Of a stretch of 64,000 nt of DNA, positions 25,605 through 34,147 are shown in pieces; positions within the stretch are counted from its first letter, which is position 1, and the number at the start of each line of letters is the position of its first letter. Both the position numbers and the translations under genes were made by a program. Below the pieces are notes generated by a model, which saw only the letters and a list, made by a program, of their open reading frames with translations, ran no database searches and was not told the origin of the DNA. Source of the DNA: Streptomyces regalis (GTDB lineage: Bacteria > Actinomycetota > Actinomycetes > Streptomycetales > Streptomycetaceae); the NCBI RefSeq assembly GCF_001509475.1, contig NZ_LLZG01000069.1, positions 106,107 to 170,106 on the forward strand, given 5' to 3'.

Positions 25605-26477
25605 TCAACTGATCACGGACGCACAGGTGGTGGGAGTGGCGCGGGCCGGGTCGAGCGCGTTGGCCACCTCGTGGAAGGCGATCCGGTCGGTCAGCCCCAG
25701 GAACGCGTGCTCGGATATGTCGACCGCGCACAGGTCCTGGATCAGGACGTTCTTCACGTCGGGCCCGTTCAGGAACTGACTCCGGTACGGCGTGACCACC
25801 TCGTCGTACTTGGTGGCGATGACCGTGTAGCGGACGCCGGGGACGGTGTCGCCGCCCGCGTTCAGCTTGTTCATGAACTCGGATCCGACGACCTGCTGGG
25901 CGAGCGCGGGAGTGGCGGTGCTGAGCAGGTCCTCCGCACCGGGGAAGTACGGCAGCAGGTTGGTGAGCCCGCCCAGGGTGGTGCCGTGGTTGTTGGGTGC
26001 GATGCCGACGAGGGCGTTCACCTTGGCGGCACCGCCGAGGAACTTGAGGTAGTAGCGGGGCATCATGCCGCCCTGCGAGTGACCGACGAGGTCGGCCTTG
26101 GCGGCGCCGGTCGCGGTGAGCACCTTGTCGACATAGGCGGAGAGCTGTTCCGCCGACTTGTCGATGGGGCCGAGGGCGTGGAAGAACGGCACGCCCTGCA
26201 GCTGGCCGTAGTCGAGGGAGAAGACGCAGTAGCCGCGGTTCTCCAGGTACGGCGCGAGTCCCAGCCAGTTGTCGACGGAGTTCGCGAAGGTGCCGTGCAC
26301 GAGGACGACGGGCCGGGGATGGGCGGCGGACGGCTTACAGGAGTAGTCGTTCCATCCACTGTTCGAGGTCGCCGCCGCCTCGGCCGCCTGGGCGGTGGTG
26401 GCGGCGGGGACGACGGCGACCGCGGTGGTCAGCAGCAGTGCGGCGAGTGGTCTGAGCGCTCGTTTCCAGGGCAGCAT
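25605..26477 (-). CDS. Secreted alpha/beta-hydrolase lipase (class 2)
   Basis: A 290-residue extracellular lipase or esterase. The signal peptide ends near TTAQAAEA (about residue 32). The oxyanion region is VLVHGTFAN, the nucleophile elbow GHSQGG (Ser about 132), a likely catalytic Asp lies in ATKYDEVVTPY and the His in SEHAFLGLTDRIA or RIAFHEV. Two or more Cys near both ends suggest disulfides. It is convergent with the LPMO. Position next to the LPMO recalls the SCO1734/SCO1735 pair of S. coelicolor (memory, unchecked). Confidence 0.9.
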   Translation of the reverse strand: MLPWKRALRPLAALLLTTAVAVVPAATTAQAAEAAATSNSGWNDYSCKPSAAHPRPVVLVHGTFANSVDNWLGLAPYLENRGYCVFSLDYGQLQGVPFFHALGPIDKSAEQLSAYVDKVLTATGAAKADLVGHSQGGMMPRYYLKFLGGAAKVNALVGIAPNNHGTTLGGLTNLLPYFPGAEDLLSTATPALAQQVVGSEFMNKLNAGGDTVPGVRYTVIATKYDEVVTPYRSQFLNGPDVKNVLIQDLCAVDISEHAFLGLTDRIAFHEVANALDPARATPTTCASVIS

Positions 26478-26650
26478 CGTGTGATCTCCTTGCGGCTCAA
26501 GGGAGGTGCGACGGCCTTACGCCCTGTGATCCGGATCACGAGGATGCTGTTCACTCGTCAAGTTACGGGCGAGTAGCACAGGTGTGAAGTTACGCGTCAG
26601 TAAAAACTTCCAGTGATAGTAAAGGGCGGTTCACAACCGCCGACGAACCG

Positions 26651-27097
26651 TCACCAGGTAGGCCTGATGGGCCCACAGGGTGCGATACGCGCCAACTGCC
26701 CGAGCATCGCCCGCACTTCACCCTCACCGAGCACATCGACCCAAGCCCGCACGGCATCGGCGGCAGCCTCCTCGGCCGCACGGGTGCAGGCCCACCCCCG
26801 CCCGGTCAGCACGACCAGCCGGGCGCGCGCGTCATCGGGATGCGGCCGGCGCTCGGCATAGCCCTTGCGCACGATCTCGTCGACCAGCTGACTCGCCGCC
26901 TGCTTGGTCACGCCGAGATGGGCGGCGAGGTCGGTGACCGTCGCACCGTTCGGTGCGAGCCGGGCGAACGCGAAACCGTGCGCGGGCCGCATCCCCTCGA
27001 AGCCCCGGGCGACCACACCGTCATTGATGCGTTGCGTGAGCTCACCGGCGACGGCGAGCAGGGCGGCGGACAGGGCCATGGCTTCGGAGTTCTGCAC
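26651..27097 (-). CDS. MarR-family transcriptional regulator
   Basis: A 148-residue winged-helix regulator: helical dimer arms at both ends and a wHTH at about residues 50-105 (TVTDLAAHLGVTKQAASQLVDEI, then RRPHPDDARARLVVLT wing). It is divergent from the cupin gene, and the 107-base gap holds three overlapping inverted repeats built on GTCAAG/CTTGAC, its probable operators, so it likely controls itself and the cupin. The GTG at 27097 has no Shine-Dalgarno; ATG 27079 is an alternative. Confidence 0.9.
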   Translation of the reverse strand: MQNSEAMALSAALLAVAGELTQRINDGVVARGFEGMRPAHGFAFARLAPNGATVTDLAAHLGVTKQAASQLVDEIVRKGYAERRPHPDDARARLVVLTGRGWACTRAAEEAAADAVRAWVDVLGEGEVRAMLGQLARIAPCGPIRPTW

Positions 27098-27114
27098 GGA
27101 GGCATTGAAACACC

Positions 27115-27170
27115 CTTGACGAAATGGTCAAGCAGGTTGACCATAGCTTCACGTAGTCAAGCCACTTGAC
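27115..27170. promoter_or_regulatory. Cluster of MarR-type operators between marR-like and cupin genes
   Basis: Three inverted repeats share half-sites. ATGGTCAA-5-TTGACCAT (27124-27144) is perfect over 8-base arms. CTTGAC-6-GTCAAG (27115-27131 region) overlaps it on the left. GTCAAG-CCA-CTTGAC (27156-27170) lies on the right, 35 bases before the cupin start. Cooperative binding by one or two dimers could repress both divergent genes. Confidence 0.75.
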
Positions 27171-27204
27171 CATCTCGTCCGTCCGCACACGCCAGGAGGC
27201 ACCC

Positions 27205-27579
27205 GTGCCCGTGATCCGCGCATCCGAAGCCGTCACCCACGAAATCCACGGCGCCCGCTTCGTCTCGTACGCCACCCCCCGCACCGGCAGCAAGGAGCTG
27301 TGCGCCTGGCGCGGCGAGATCCCGGCAGGGACCAAGGCACCCGCACACACCGTCAACCGGGAGGAGATCCTCCACCTCCTCGACGGCGAGCTGCTGATCA
27401 CCCTCGACGACCGCACCGACCGGATCAGGGCCGGCGACACCCTGATCATCAACCCCGGCGCGACCCTGGCGGTCGAGAACCCGACCGACCGGACCGCCGT
27501 CACCTGGGTGACCACCTCCATCGGCCTGGCCGCGGAGCTGGCCGACGGTACGCGCATCACGCCGCCGTGGGCCAACTGA
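27205..27579 (+). CDS. Small cupin-domain protein
   Basis: A 124-residue single-domain cupin. Metal-binding motif 1 is partly recognisable around KAPAHTVNREEILHLLDGEL, and motif 2 around GDTLIINPGATLAVENP lacks the usual His, so metal binding may be altered. It could be an isomerase, a dioxygenase-like enzyme or a ligand-binding protein; function unknown. GTG 27205 has an AGGAGG 8 bases upstream. Regulation by the divergent MarR protein is likely. Confidence 0.85.
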   Translation: MPVIRASEAVTHEIHGARFVSYATPRTGSKELCAWRGEIPAGTKAPAHTVNREEILHLLDGELLITLDDRTDRIRAGDTLIINPGATLAVENPTDRTAVTWVTTSIGLAAELADGTRITPPWAN

Positions 27580-27597
27580 CGTACGTGTAAAGGGAAT

Positions 27598-27885
27598 TAC
27601 GCCGCCAGCGCCCCCGGCATCACCGCATGCTGGTGGGAGGCGCGCTCGGCAGGGTCGAGGCCCTCGGCGCGCAGGGCGAAGGCGCGGACGCGGGCGCGCT
27701 GGAGGCCGAGGGCGTCGTACATGCCGTAGGCCGCCCTGGTCAGCGCCGCCGAGTGGGCCGTCGGCTCCTTCAGCGTACGGCTGCGGGTCGTCGAGATGGG
27801 GGTCCCCCCGCTCGAGCCTGTTCGAGAGTGGGGGAGGTCGGCGTAGCGGGTGGTGAGGGTCAGGGTGCGGCAGACCGTCAGAAAC
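27598..27885 (-). pseudogene. 3' remnant of a second imuB-like (Y-family) gene
   Basis: Reading leftwards, this encodes LTLTTRYADL..STTRSRTLKEPTAHSAALTRAAYG..LQRARVRAFALRAEGL..ERASHQ..AVMPGALAA and a stop. It aligns with the C-terminal third of the intact imuB-like gene 270 bases away (LTLTIRYADR, LHEPTAHTRSL, LQRARVRTISLRAENL, ERASRQ). About 30 codons including the clamp-binding QLLF region are missing, and a Streptomyces dispersed repeat is inserted in frame after RYAD. Everything upstream of about codon 205 of the family is absent. Confidence 0.8.
27795..27837. repeat. Streptomyces-type hairpin repeat inside the imuB-like remnant
   Basis: GATGGGGGTCCCCCCGCTCG..TCGAGAGTGGGGGAG is a dispersed Streptomyces element (recognised from memory) with imperfect dyad symmetry. 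It adds about 13 codons to the remnant without breaking its frame. A related GATGGGGGTCCCCCTC stretch occurs at 48648-48665. Confidence 0.55.
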
Positions 27886-28155
27886 CGTGGGCGCCGCCTA
27901 CGCGGAGCTCATACAGGAGCTACGCAGGACGGCGGAGCAGCGATGCACGCCGCCTGGGAAGCACCGGCCATCGAGACCGACACCGCTGTGAACATCCCGC
28001 CGGCCGTGATCGATCTCAGTGCGCTGCAGCACCTCGAAACTGCGTGCATCGATGCCGTCCGGGCACACCTGCGTGCCCTTACACCGTGGTGGTATCGATA
28101 AGGCCCGATCAGGCCGACCGCCTTGAGGGTGGTACCGCTCTCGGGAAGCGTCTGA
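27886..28155. other. Junction segment between imuB-like remnant and intact copy
   Basis: 270 bases of unassigned DNA. A plus-strand open stretch (about 27943-28101) could encode 50 residues beginning MHAAWEAPAIETD and ending LRALTPWWYR, with no family recognised and no good RBS. It may be the tail of a foreign gene brought in with the mutasome cassette. A small dyad, GGCCCGATCAGGCC, lies near 28101-28115. Confidence 0.4.
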
Positions 28156-29139
28156 TCATGCGACATGGATCGCCGCCGCTCCTGCCGGCTGCACCGCCTC
28201 CGTACCGAACCGGTCTCGGGCGCGATCGGCGGCGGCCTCGAGGCGGCGGGCTTTCTCGTCGGTCGGCTCGAAGAGCAGTTGACGGGAGGCCCGTTCGGCG
28301 GCGATCAGGTTCTCCGCCCGTAGGGAGATCGTTCGGACGCGGGCGCGCTGAAGAGCGAGTCGGTCATGGAGGTCATAGGCGAGTGCTGTCAGAGAGCGTG
28401 TGTGGGCGGTTGGTTCGTGCAGCTTGCGGGTGCGAGTTGTCGTCGAGCGGTCTGCGTAGCGGATGGTGAGAGTGAGGGCGCAGGCCACCTGGGACTCGCC
28501 GCGCAGCCGTAGGCCGAGGCGGTCGGTGAGTGCGAGCAGGGCGGCGCGCTGCCGGTTCCGGTCCAACTCGTCCTGGGTGAAGTGGTGTTCGACGCTCATC
28601 GAGCGGGGCGGGGCCGAGGGGATCACTGGAGTGGGATCGAGGCCGCGGGCCACGTCGTGGAGGTGGCGTCCGGCGGTGACGCCCAGGATGCGCTGCAGCG
28701 TGCCGAGTGGTGCGGCGGCGATCCTGCCGACGCTGTCCAGGCCGTACGAGGACAGGGTGCGGGCGGTCGCCGGTCCCACGCCCTGCAGGGCGGCGGTGGG
28801 CTTCTTCGCGAGGAAGGCGGTGACTGTGTCGATGTCGTCGGGCAGGGTGCGGACTGCCGAGGGCGGACCGTCGGCCGCGACCATGCGGGCGAGCAGTGGG
28901 TTCGCAGCGACGCCGACCGTCGAGCGGAGCCCGTACAGCCCACCGGTGCGCGCTCGGATGCGCTCGGCCAGTGCCGTGGCGTCCGTACCGAAGTAGCGCA
29001 GGCTGCCGGAGACATCGGCCAGTGCGGCATCCGGTGGCAGTGCCTGCACCAGGGGGGTGTACTCGGCCAGCAGGGTGAGAAGACGGCTGTAGAGCTGCTC
29101 GTCCTGGAGATCGTGGAAGTGGATGTAAAGGATGTTCAT
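28156..29139 (-). CDS. imuB: ImuB-like non-catalytic Y-family polymerase homologue
   Basis: A 327-residue DinB-related protein paired with DnaE2. The usual first catalytic block (xVDxD) is replaced by YIHFHD, and the second (S/xDEA..D) reads PPDAALADVSG, so the acidic residues needed for polymerisation are largely lost. That is the hallmark of ImuB, which acts as an adaptor in the mutasome. The HhH region (LQGVGPATARTLSSYG) and little-finger domain are complete, and RQLLFEP near residue 280 looks like a beta-clamp binding motif. ATG 29139 overlaps the dnaE2 stop by 4 bases (ATGA), so the two are coupled. No imuA' is present. Confidence 0.82.
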   Translation of the reverse strand: MNILYIHFHDLQDEQLYSRLLTLLAEYTPLVQALPPDAALADVSGSLRYFGTDATALAERIRARTGGLYGLRSTVGVAANPLLARMVAADGPPSAVRTLPDDIDTVTAFLAKKPTAALQGVGPATARTLSSYGLDSVGRIAAAPLGTLQRILGVTAGRHLHDVARGLDPTPVIPSAPPRSMSVEHHFTQDELDRNRQRAALLALTDRLGLRLRGESQVACALTLTIRYADRSTTTRTRKLHEPTAHTRSLTALAYDLHDRLALQRARVRTISLRAENLIAAERASRQLLFEPTDEKARRLEAAADRARDRFGTEAVQPAGAAAIHVA

Positions 29140-32100
29140 CCTGCGCTCCCGGGGCTCTGGTGCCACAGCTTGCGGCTCTGTTTGACGGATTCGCCGGGCG
29201 GCTGCAGATCCGCCCAGGGATGCAGTGCGTAGCCGGTTTCCAGTTGGAGGCTGCGGCTGCCCGCGGCTCTGCCTGATGGTGAATCGGCCTGGGTGAGTCG
29301 TTCCGTCACCGCCGACAGGCCGTCTTCGCGGCGCAGCTCGGCCAGTTCGGTGAGATCCCAGGCGGCGGAGCCGGTCACCGACAGCGCCTTCCCGCTGCCT
29401 CCACCACGGCGCTGTACCACTCCGCGTACGAGCAGCAGCCAGGAATGGAAGACGGTGTGCGCGCAGGCCTCGTGGCTGTCCTCGAAGAACGCGCAGTCCA
29501 CCAGGCCTGTCGTATCGTCGAGCGTGGTGAAGATGACACGTTTGCCGGAGCGGACCGGCGGGGTCTGAACGGCTCCTTTCGCGCCGGCGACCAGCACTAC
29601 CTGGCCGTGTGGCAGGTCTTTCAGCCGCTTCGCGGAGGTGACGCCGAGTTCCTCCAGCAGCTCCCGGTGGTCGCCCATGAGGTGGCGGGAGGCGTCCATG
29701 CCGAGCACCCCGAGCTCGGCTCCGAGCCGTTCGGCGTCGTCCAGGTCGGGCAGACCGACGGGGGCGACCGCACTGTGGGCCGCGCCCACCTCTCCCAGTG
29801 TCAACTGGCCCTGCGCAGAGCTCCGCTGGCTGCGATGCAGCTCGGCAAGGTGCAAAAGCAAGTCGCGACGGTTGCGGCCGAAGGTGTCCAACGCACCGAC
29901 CTGGGCGAGGCGTTCGGCGACGGGTCGGGATGGCCGGGCCCGGGAAGCGAAGTCCTGGAGCGAGCTGTAGGGGCGCCCCGTGACGATTCGCGCTGCTTCG
30001 CTCTCGCTCATCCCCCGCACGTCACAAAGAGCGAGCCGGATCCCGTGGACGGGTCGACCACCCTCCACATCAGACACCAGTTCGATTCGATAGGCGGCAT
30101 CCGACGCATTCACATCCAACGGCAGGATCGGTACGCCCCGCCGCCGGGCATCCGCGAGCAGCAGCCGCTTCGGATACATCCCCGGGTCGTGCGTAAGAAG
30201 CCCTGCGTAGAAGGCGGCCGGATGATGAGCCTTCAGCCAGGCCGACTGGTACGAGGGCACCGCGAAGGCCACCGCGTGCGCTTTGCAGAAGCCGTACGCC
30301 CCGAACGCCTCGACGATCTCCCAGGTGCGCTCGACGACCTCCTCCTCGTAGCCGCGCCTGCGTGCCTCCTGCGCGAACCACGCCCGTACTCGTCCGACCT
30401 GGTCGGCGTTCGACAGCGCTCGCCGCGTGTAGTCGCCGAAGGCCGGGGTGCAGCCGGTCATGACCGACAGGATCCGGATGATCTGCTCATGGAAGACCAC
30501 GACGCCGTACGTCTCCCGCAGCGCGGGCTCCAGGTCAGGGTGCGGACAGCGGGGTGCCTGGCGCCCGTGCCTGGACTTGATGAACGGATCCACCATGTTG
30601 GCCGCAACAGGTCCTGGCCTGAAGAGCGAGATGTCGACGACGAGATCGTGGAAGGTCTCGGGCTGCAACCGGGCGATGAGGTCGCGCTGGCCGGGTGACT
30701 CGGTCTGGAAGCAGCCCAGGGTCTGCGAGGACTTGATCAGCTGGAACGTCTTCGGGTCGTCCGGCGGCACTTGGGCGGCGTCGTCCAGGTCGATACGACG
30801 CCCGGTGGTCCGCTCGATCTCGGCGACGGCGTGCGCCATGGCGGACTGCATGCGTACGCCGAGCACGTCGAGCTTGAGCAGCCCGAGGTCCTCCACGTCC
30901 TCCTTGTCGAACTGGGACATGGGGAAGCCCTCGCCGCTGGTCGGCACGACCGGGGTGCGGTGCAGCAGCGTCGCGTCGGAGAGCAGGACACCGCACGGGT
31001 GCATGGCGATGCCGCGCGGGAGCGCATCCAGAGCCTCGACCAGGTCCCACATGTGCGGGCCGTACGACTCCGGGTCAATGCCGCGCAGCTCCGGCAGTTC
31101 CTGCAGGGCGGCGCGGGCGTCCCGGGCCCGGATATGAGGAAACGATTTTGCAAGCTTGTCCACCTCGGCTGGGTCCAGACCGAGGGCAAGGCCGACATCG
31201 CGCACAGCGTGCCGCACCCGGTAGGTCTCCGGCATGGACACGGTGGCCACCCGCTCCGGGCCGAAGCGGTCGAGGATCGCCCGGTAGACCTCCAGGCGGC
31301 GGGCGGACTCCACGTCGATGTCGATGTCGGGCAGTTCCGTGCGCCGGTCGGACAGGAAACGCTCCATGAGCAGACCATGCTCGACGGGATCGGCAGTGGC
31401 GATCCCAAGGAGATGGTTGACCAGGGAACCCGCGCCGGAGCCGCGGGCGGCGACCCGGATGCCGAGTTCACGGGTGTCGGCGACGACCTGGGCGACGGTG
31501 AGGAAGTACGAGGCGTACCCCAGTCTCTCGATCAGACGCAGCTCGTCTTCGAGTCGCTCCCAGCGGTGGCGGTCGCGGTCGTAGCGGTGCAGCAGCATGG
31601 CGGCGGCGCACTTCGAACGCAGCACCCGCTCGGGAGTGCGCCGGTGGGCGCCGACGAGCCCCGGCTCGGGGAAATGCACACGCCCGAGTCCCAGGTCGTC
31701 TTCGGGGTCGACACGGCATGCGGCGGCGGTCTCTTCGGTGACCTCGAGCAGTCGGCGGGCGGTGTTCACACGGTATCCGGCAGCCTCGGCGACCTGCTCG
31801 GCGAGGCGCGCCATGTCCGTTGCCGGCTTGAGCCACCGCTCGCCACAGTCGCGCTCACCACGCGGATCGATCGGCACGAGGCGGCGCGCGGAATCCAGGA
31901 CATCCGCGACCGGGCCCTGACCTGGGTCGACATAACGTACGGCGTTGCTCAGGACGGGCGTGATCCGCTGGTCGGCGGCGAAGCCGAGGGCACGGGCTGC
32001 GAGCCGCAGCGAACCGGAGCCGGTGCCACTGCGGCCATGGCAGACGACCTCGATGCGCAGCGCCGCGTCCCCGTACCGCTCCCGCCAGGGCGCGAGCAGC

Positions 32101-32609
32101 TGGGCGGCGCGGTCCGGACGCCCAGCAGCCAGGGCGCGGCCGACGTCCGAGGTGGGGCCGAGCAGCACGGTGAGATGCTCCCCGCCAAGGGCGTCCCAGA
32201 GCAGCAAGGGACGCCGGTCTCCGGCGGTGTCCGCGTGCGCGGCACTCACCAGCCGGCACAGCTCGGCCCAGCCGCGGGCACCGTCCCGGGCAAGGAAAAT
32301 CACGCGCTGGGCCGACTCGTCGACGAAGGCGCCGCCGCGAGCCGGTGTGCGTCGCCGCTCTGTGCGTCCAGCCACTTCGGGAGGCGCCTCCACCGCGAGA
32401 TCCACTCCGAACAGAGGGCGGACACCGGCCCGACCTGCGGCCTTGGCGAAACGAACGGCCCCGCCGAGGGTGTCCCGGTCGGTCAGAGCGACCGCGTCCA
32501 TTCCCCGCTCGGCGGTCCGCTCCGCAAGCTGCTCGGGGTGCGAGGCGCCGTACCGCAGGGAGAACCCGGAGACGGCGTGCAGATGCGTAAAACCGCGCAC
32601 CTGGACCAC
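29136..32609 (-). CDS. dnaE2: Error-prone DNA polymerase III alpha subunit DnaE2 (ImuC)
   Basis: A 1157-residue C-family polymerase for damage-induced mutagenesis. It has the N-terminal PHP domain (FTHLHAVSGFSLRYGASHP), the polymerase core with the catalytic Asp pair in ELPDIDIDVES (about 405-415), FVVFHEQIIRI-like and GFCKAHAVAFA fingers motifs, HhH, and a C-terminal OB fold; it lacks the tau-binding tail of DnaE1, as expected for DnaE2. GTG 32609 or GTG 32600 is the start. Third positions look less GC-rich than in flanking genes, compatible with transfer. A second, broken dnaE2 lies 700 bases upstream. Confidence 0.93.
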   Translation of the reverse strand: MVQVRGFTHLHAVSGFSLRYGASHPEQLAERTAERGMDAVALTDRDTLGGAVRFAKAAGRAGVRPLFGVDLAVEAPPEVAGRTERRRTPARGGAFVDESAQRVIFLARDGARGWAELCRLVSAAHADTAGDRRPLLLWDALGGEHLTVLLGPTSDVGRALAAGRPDRAAQLLAPWRERYGDAALRIEVVCHGRSGTGSGSLRLAARALGFAADQRITPVLSNAVRYVDPGQGPVADVLDSARRLVPIDPRGERDCGERWLKPATDMARLAEQVAEAAGYRVNTARRLLEVTEETAAACRVDPEDDLGLGRVHFPEPGLVGAHRRTPERVLRSKCAAAMLLHRYDRDRHRWERLEDELRLIERLGYASYFLTVAQVVADTRELGIRVAARGSGAGSLVNHLLGIATADPVEHGLLMERFLSDRRTELPDIDIDVESARRLEVYRAILDRFGPERVATVSMPETYRVRHAVRDVGLALGLDPAEVDKLAKSFPHIRARDARAALQELPELRGIDPESYGPHMWDLVEALDALPRGIAMHPCGVLLSDATLLHRTPVVPTSGEGFPMSQFDKEDVEDLGLLKLDVLGVRMQSAMAHAVAEIERTTGRRIDLDDAAQVPPDDPKTFQLIKSSQTLGCFQTESPGQRDLIARLQPETFHDLVVDISLFRPGPVAANMVDPFIKSRHGRQAPRCPHPDLEPALRETYGVVVFHEQIIRILSVMTGCTPAFGDYTRRALSNADQVGRVRAWFAQEARRRGYEEEVVERTWEIVEAFGAYGFCKAHAVAFAVPSYQSAWLKAHHPAAFYAGLLTHDPGMYPKRLLLADARRRGVPILPLDVNASDAAYRIELVSDVEGGRPVHGIRLALCDVRGMSESEAARIVTGRPYSSLQDFASRARPSRPVAERLAQVGALDTFGRNRRDLLLHLAELHRSQRSSAQGQLTLGEVGAAHSAVAPVGLPDLDDAERLGAELGVLGMDASRHLMGDHRELLEELGVTSAKRLKDLPHGQVVLVAGAKGAVQTPPVRSGKRVIFTTLDDTTGLVDCAFFEDSHEACAHTVFHSWLLLVRGVVQRRGGGSGKALSVTGSAAWDLTELAELRREDGLSAVTERLTQADSPSGRAAGSRSLQLETGYALHPWADLQPPGESVKQSRKLWHQSPGSAG

Positions 32610-32684
32610 CTCGCCACTGACTGCCCCCTATCCCGCATTGCCACTCCGGTCCCTCCGGGGTGATGACACCACCTTAGACCAGCA

Positions 32685-32705
32685 TCGAACATTTATACGA
32701 TTCGA
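32685..32705. promoter_or_regulatory. Possible LexA-type (SOS) element upstream of dnaE2
   Basis: TCGAAC..TTCGA forms an 11-base-spaced dyad about 80 bases upstream of dnaE2. The TCGAACAT half-site also occurs twice upstream of the broken dnaE2 (34176-34183 and 34233-34240). The spacing does not match the compact actinobacterial SOS box, so this is only a candidate. Confidence 0.3.
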
Positions 32706-32860
32706 AGAGGATGCCGTCGCCGAACACCCGGGAGGCCTGTGCACCCCCACGCGGAGCCGGGCCGACGAGTGCCAGGCGTCCCTCACCTGCCGGGATCAGG
32801 AACATGTGACCAGCGATTATCACAGAGTGTAACGATGCCTTCGGGCTACTTGTCGTGCGG

Positions 32861-33318
32861 TCACTCGTCGGTGTCGCAGGTGATCCAATGCTCAGGAACG
32901 AGCGCTTCGCCGTTGCTGCGCCTCCGACATGCCCGGACAGCGCTGCGGAAGGGCTCGTCGTCGAGGTCGGCGTGTTCGACGACTATGACCTGAAGGCCGC
33001 CCCGGAATGCCTCGACGCTTGCCTGGATCGTCTTGTAAAGGTCGAGGAGGGTGGCGCGGGCGGTTCCGAACCCACCGTCGCGTGTCTCATCGGGAAATCC
33101 GGCTTGCGAGGGCTGGTCGAGGATGAGGAAGCGCGCGGGACGGGGCTATTGATCTCGGCGAACCACTCGTGCAGGCTCAACATGGTCGCTGGTAGCCCAG
33201 ATAGTTCTGCCCGCTTCCATCTCGGACATCTTGGTGGGCCGCGGTCGGGTGTCGGCGATGAGCGTCAGCGCCTGCGGATCGAGTCGGAGCTGCTGAGCAG
33301 GTCCTCCTGGACGGTGCT
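32861..33318 (-). pseudogene. Decayed C-terminal fragment of a DUF3732 gene
   Basis: Read leftwards across at least two frameshifts it gives LDPQALTLIADT..PTKMSEMEAG.NYLGY, LSLHEWFAEINSPVPR, FLILDQPSQAGFPDE, LQVIVVEHADLDDEPFR and GEALVPEHW before a stop. These match the pattern I know for DUF3732, the ABC-ATPase-like C-terminal half with the LDQPSQ Walker B. The family is associated with multi-gene ABC-type conflict systems. The N-terminal part is missing and the sequence runs directly into the broken dnaE2. Confidence 0.65.
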
Positions 33319-33324
33319 GGCGAG

Positions 33325-34147
33325 CGCGCCATCTCACCAGCACCCTTGAGCCAGGCCTCACCGGAGTCCAGCTCCTTGGTGGAGTCGATGGGCACGAGCG
33401 GGCGCGCGGCGTCCAGCACATCGGCGACCGGCCCCAGACCAGGATTCGCGTACCGGACGGCATTGCTCAGCACGGGCCACACCCGCTGCTCGGCGGCGAA
33501 GCCGACGGTACGGGCGGCCAGCCGCAACGACCCCGGACCGGCGCCCTGCCGCCCATGCCATACGGCCCCCAGCCGCAGGGAGTCCCCGTAGACCTCCCGC
33601 CAGGACCCGAGCAGCCTGGCCGCCCGATCGGGACACCCCGCGGCAAGCGCACGCCCGACATCGGACCCGGGCCCGAGCAGGACGATCAGCCCGTCCCCCG
33701 GTTGTCCCCCGGGACAGCATCGGCGGCCCCTCCCCACCATGCACAGCTCCCCACCATGCGCAGCCGAAACGATTCGGCACAGATCGGCCCACCCCGGGCC
33801 CCATCCCGGGCAAGAAAGGTGACACGAGGCATCGACTCATCGACAAAGGTGCCACCTCGCACCGGAACCCGACGCCCCCGCCCCACAGACTCCCCCACCT
33901 CCGAGAGCCCGAACTCCTCCACGGCCGGCTCCACGCCGAACAGCGGACGCACGCCCGTCGCCGCACAGGCCTTGGCGAAACGCACCGCACCCCCGAGCGA
34001 GTCCCGGTCGGTGAGCGCCAGCGCATCCATGCCCCGCTCGGAGGCACGCTCGGCCAGCCGCTCCGGGTGTGAGGCGCCGTACCGCAGGGAGAACCCGGAG
34101 ACGGTGTGCAGATGCGTGAAACCAGGCACACGCACCTCCCGACTCAT
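33325..34147 (-). pseudogene. 5' remnant of a second dnaE2, frameshifted and truncated
   Basis: From ATG 34147 the PHP domain is intact (VPGFTHLHTVSGFSLRYGASHPERLAERASERGMDALALTDRDSLGGAVRF..TGVRPLFGVEP) and close to the intact copy. Near 33800 one base is lost or gained in GARG-W-A-D-L-C, after which the other frame carries on with IVLLGPGSDVGRALAAG and GPVADVLDAARPLVPID. Similarity stops after SGEAWLKGAGEMAR, about 275 codons in, where DUF3732-derived DNA begins. The rest of the gene is absent. Confidence 0.85.

Noticed and set aside
32855..33349. Plus-strand open frame of 164 codons
   Set aside because: The minus strand carries the DUF3732-like motifs over the same DNA, which explains the openness better.
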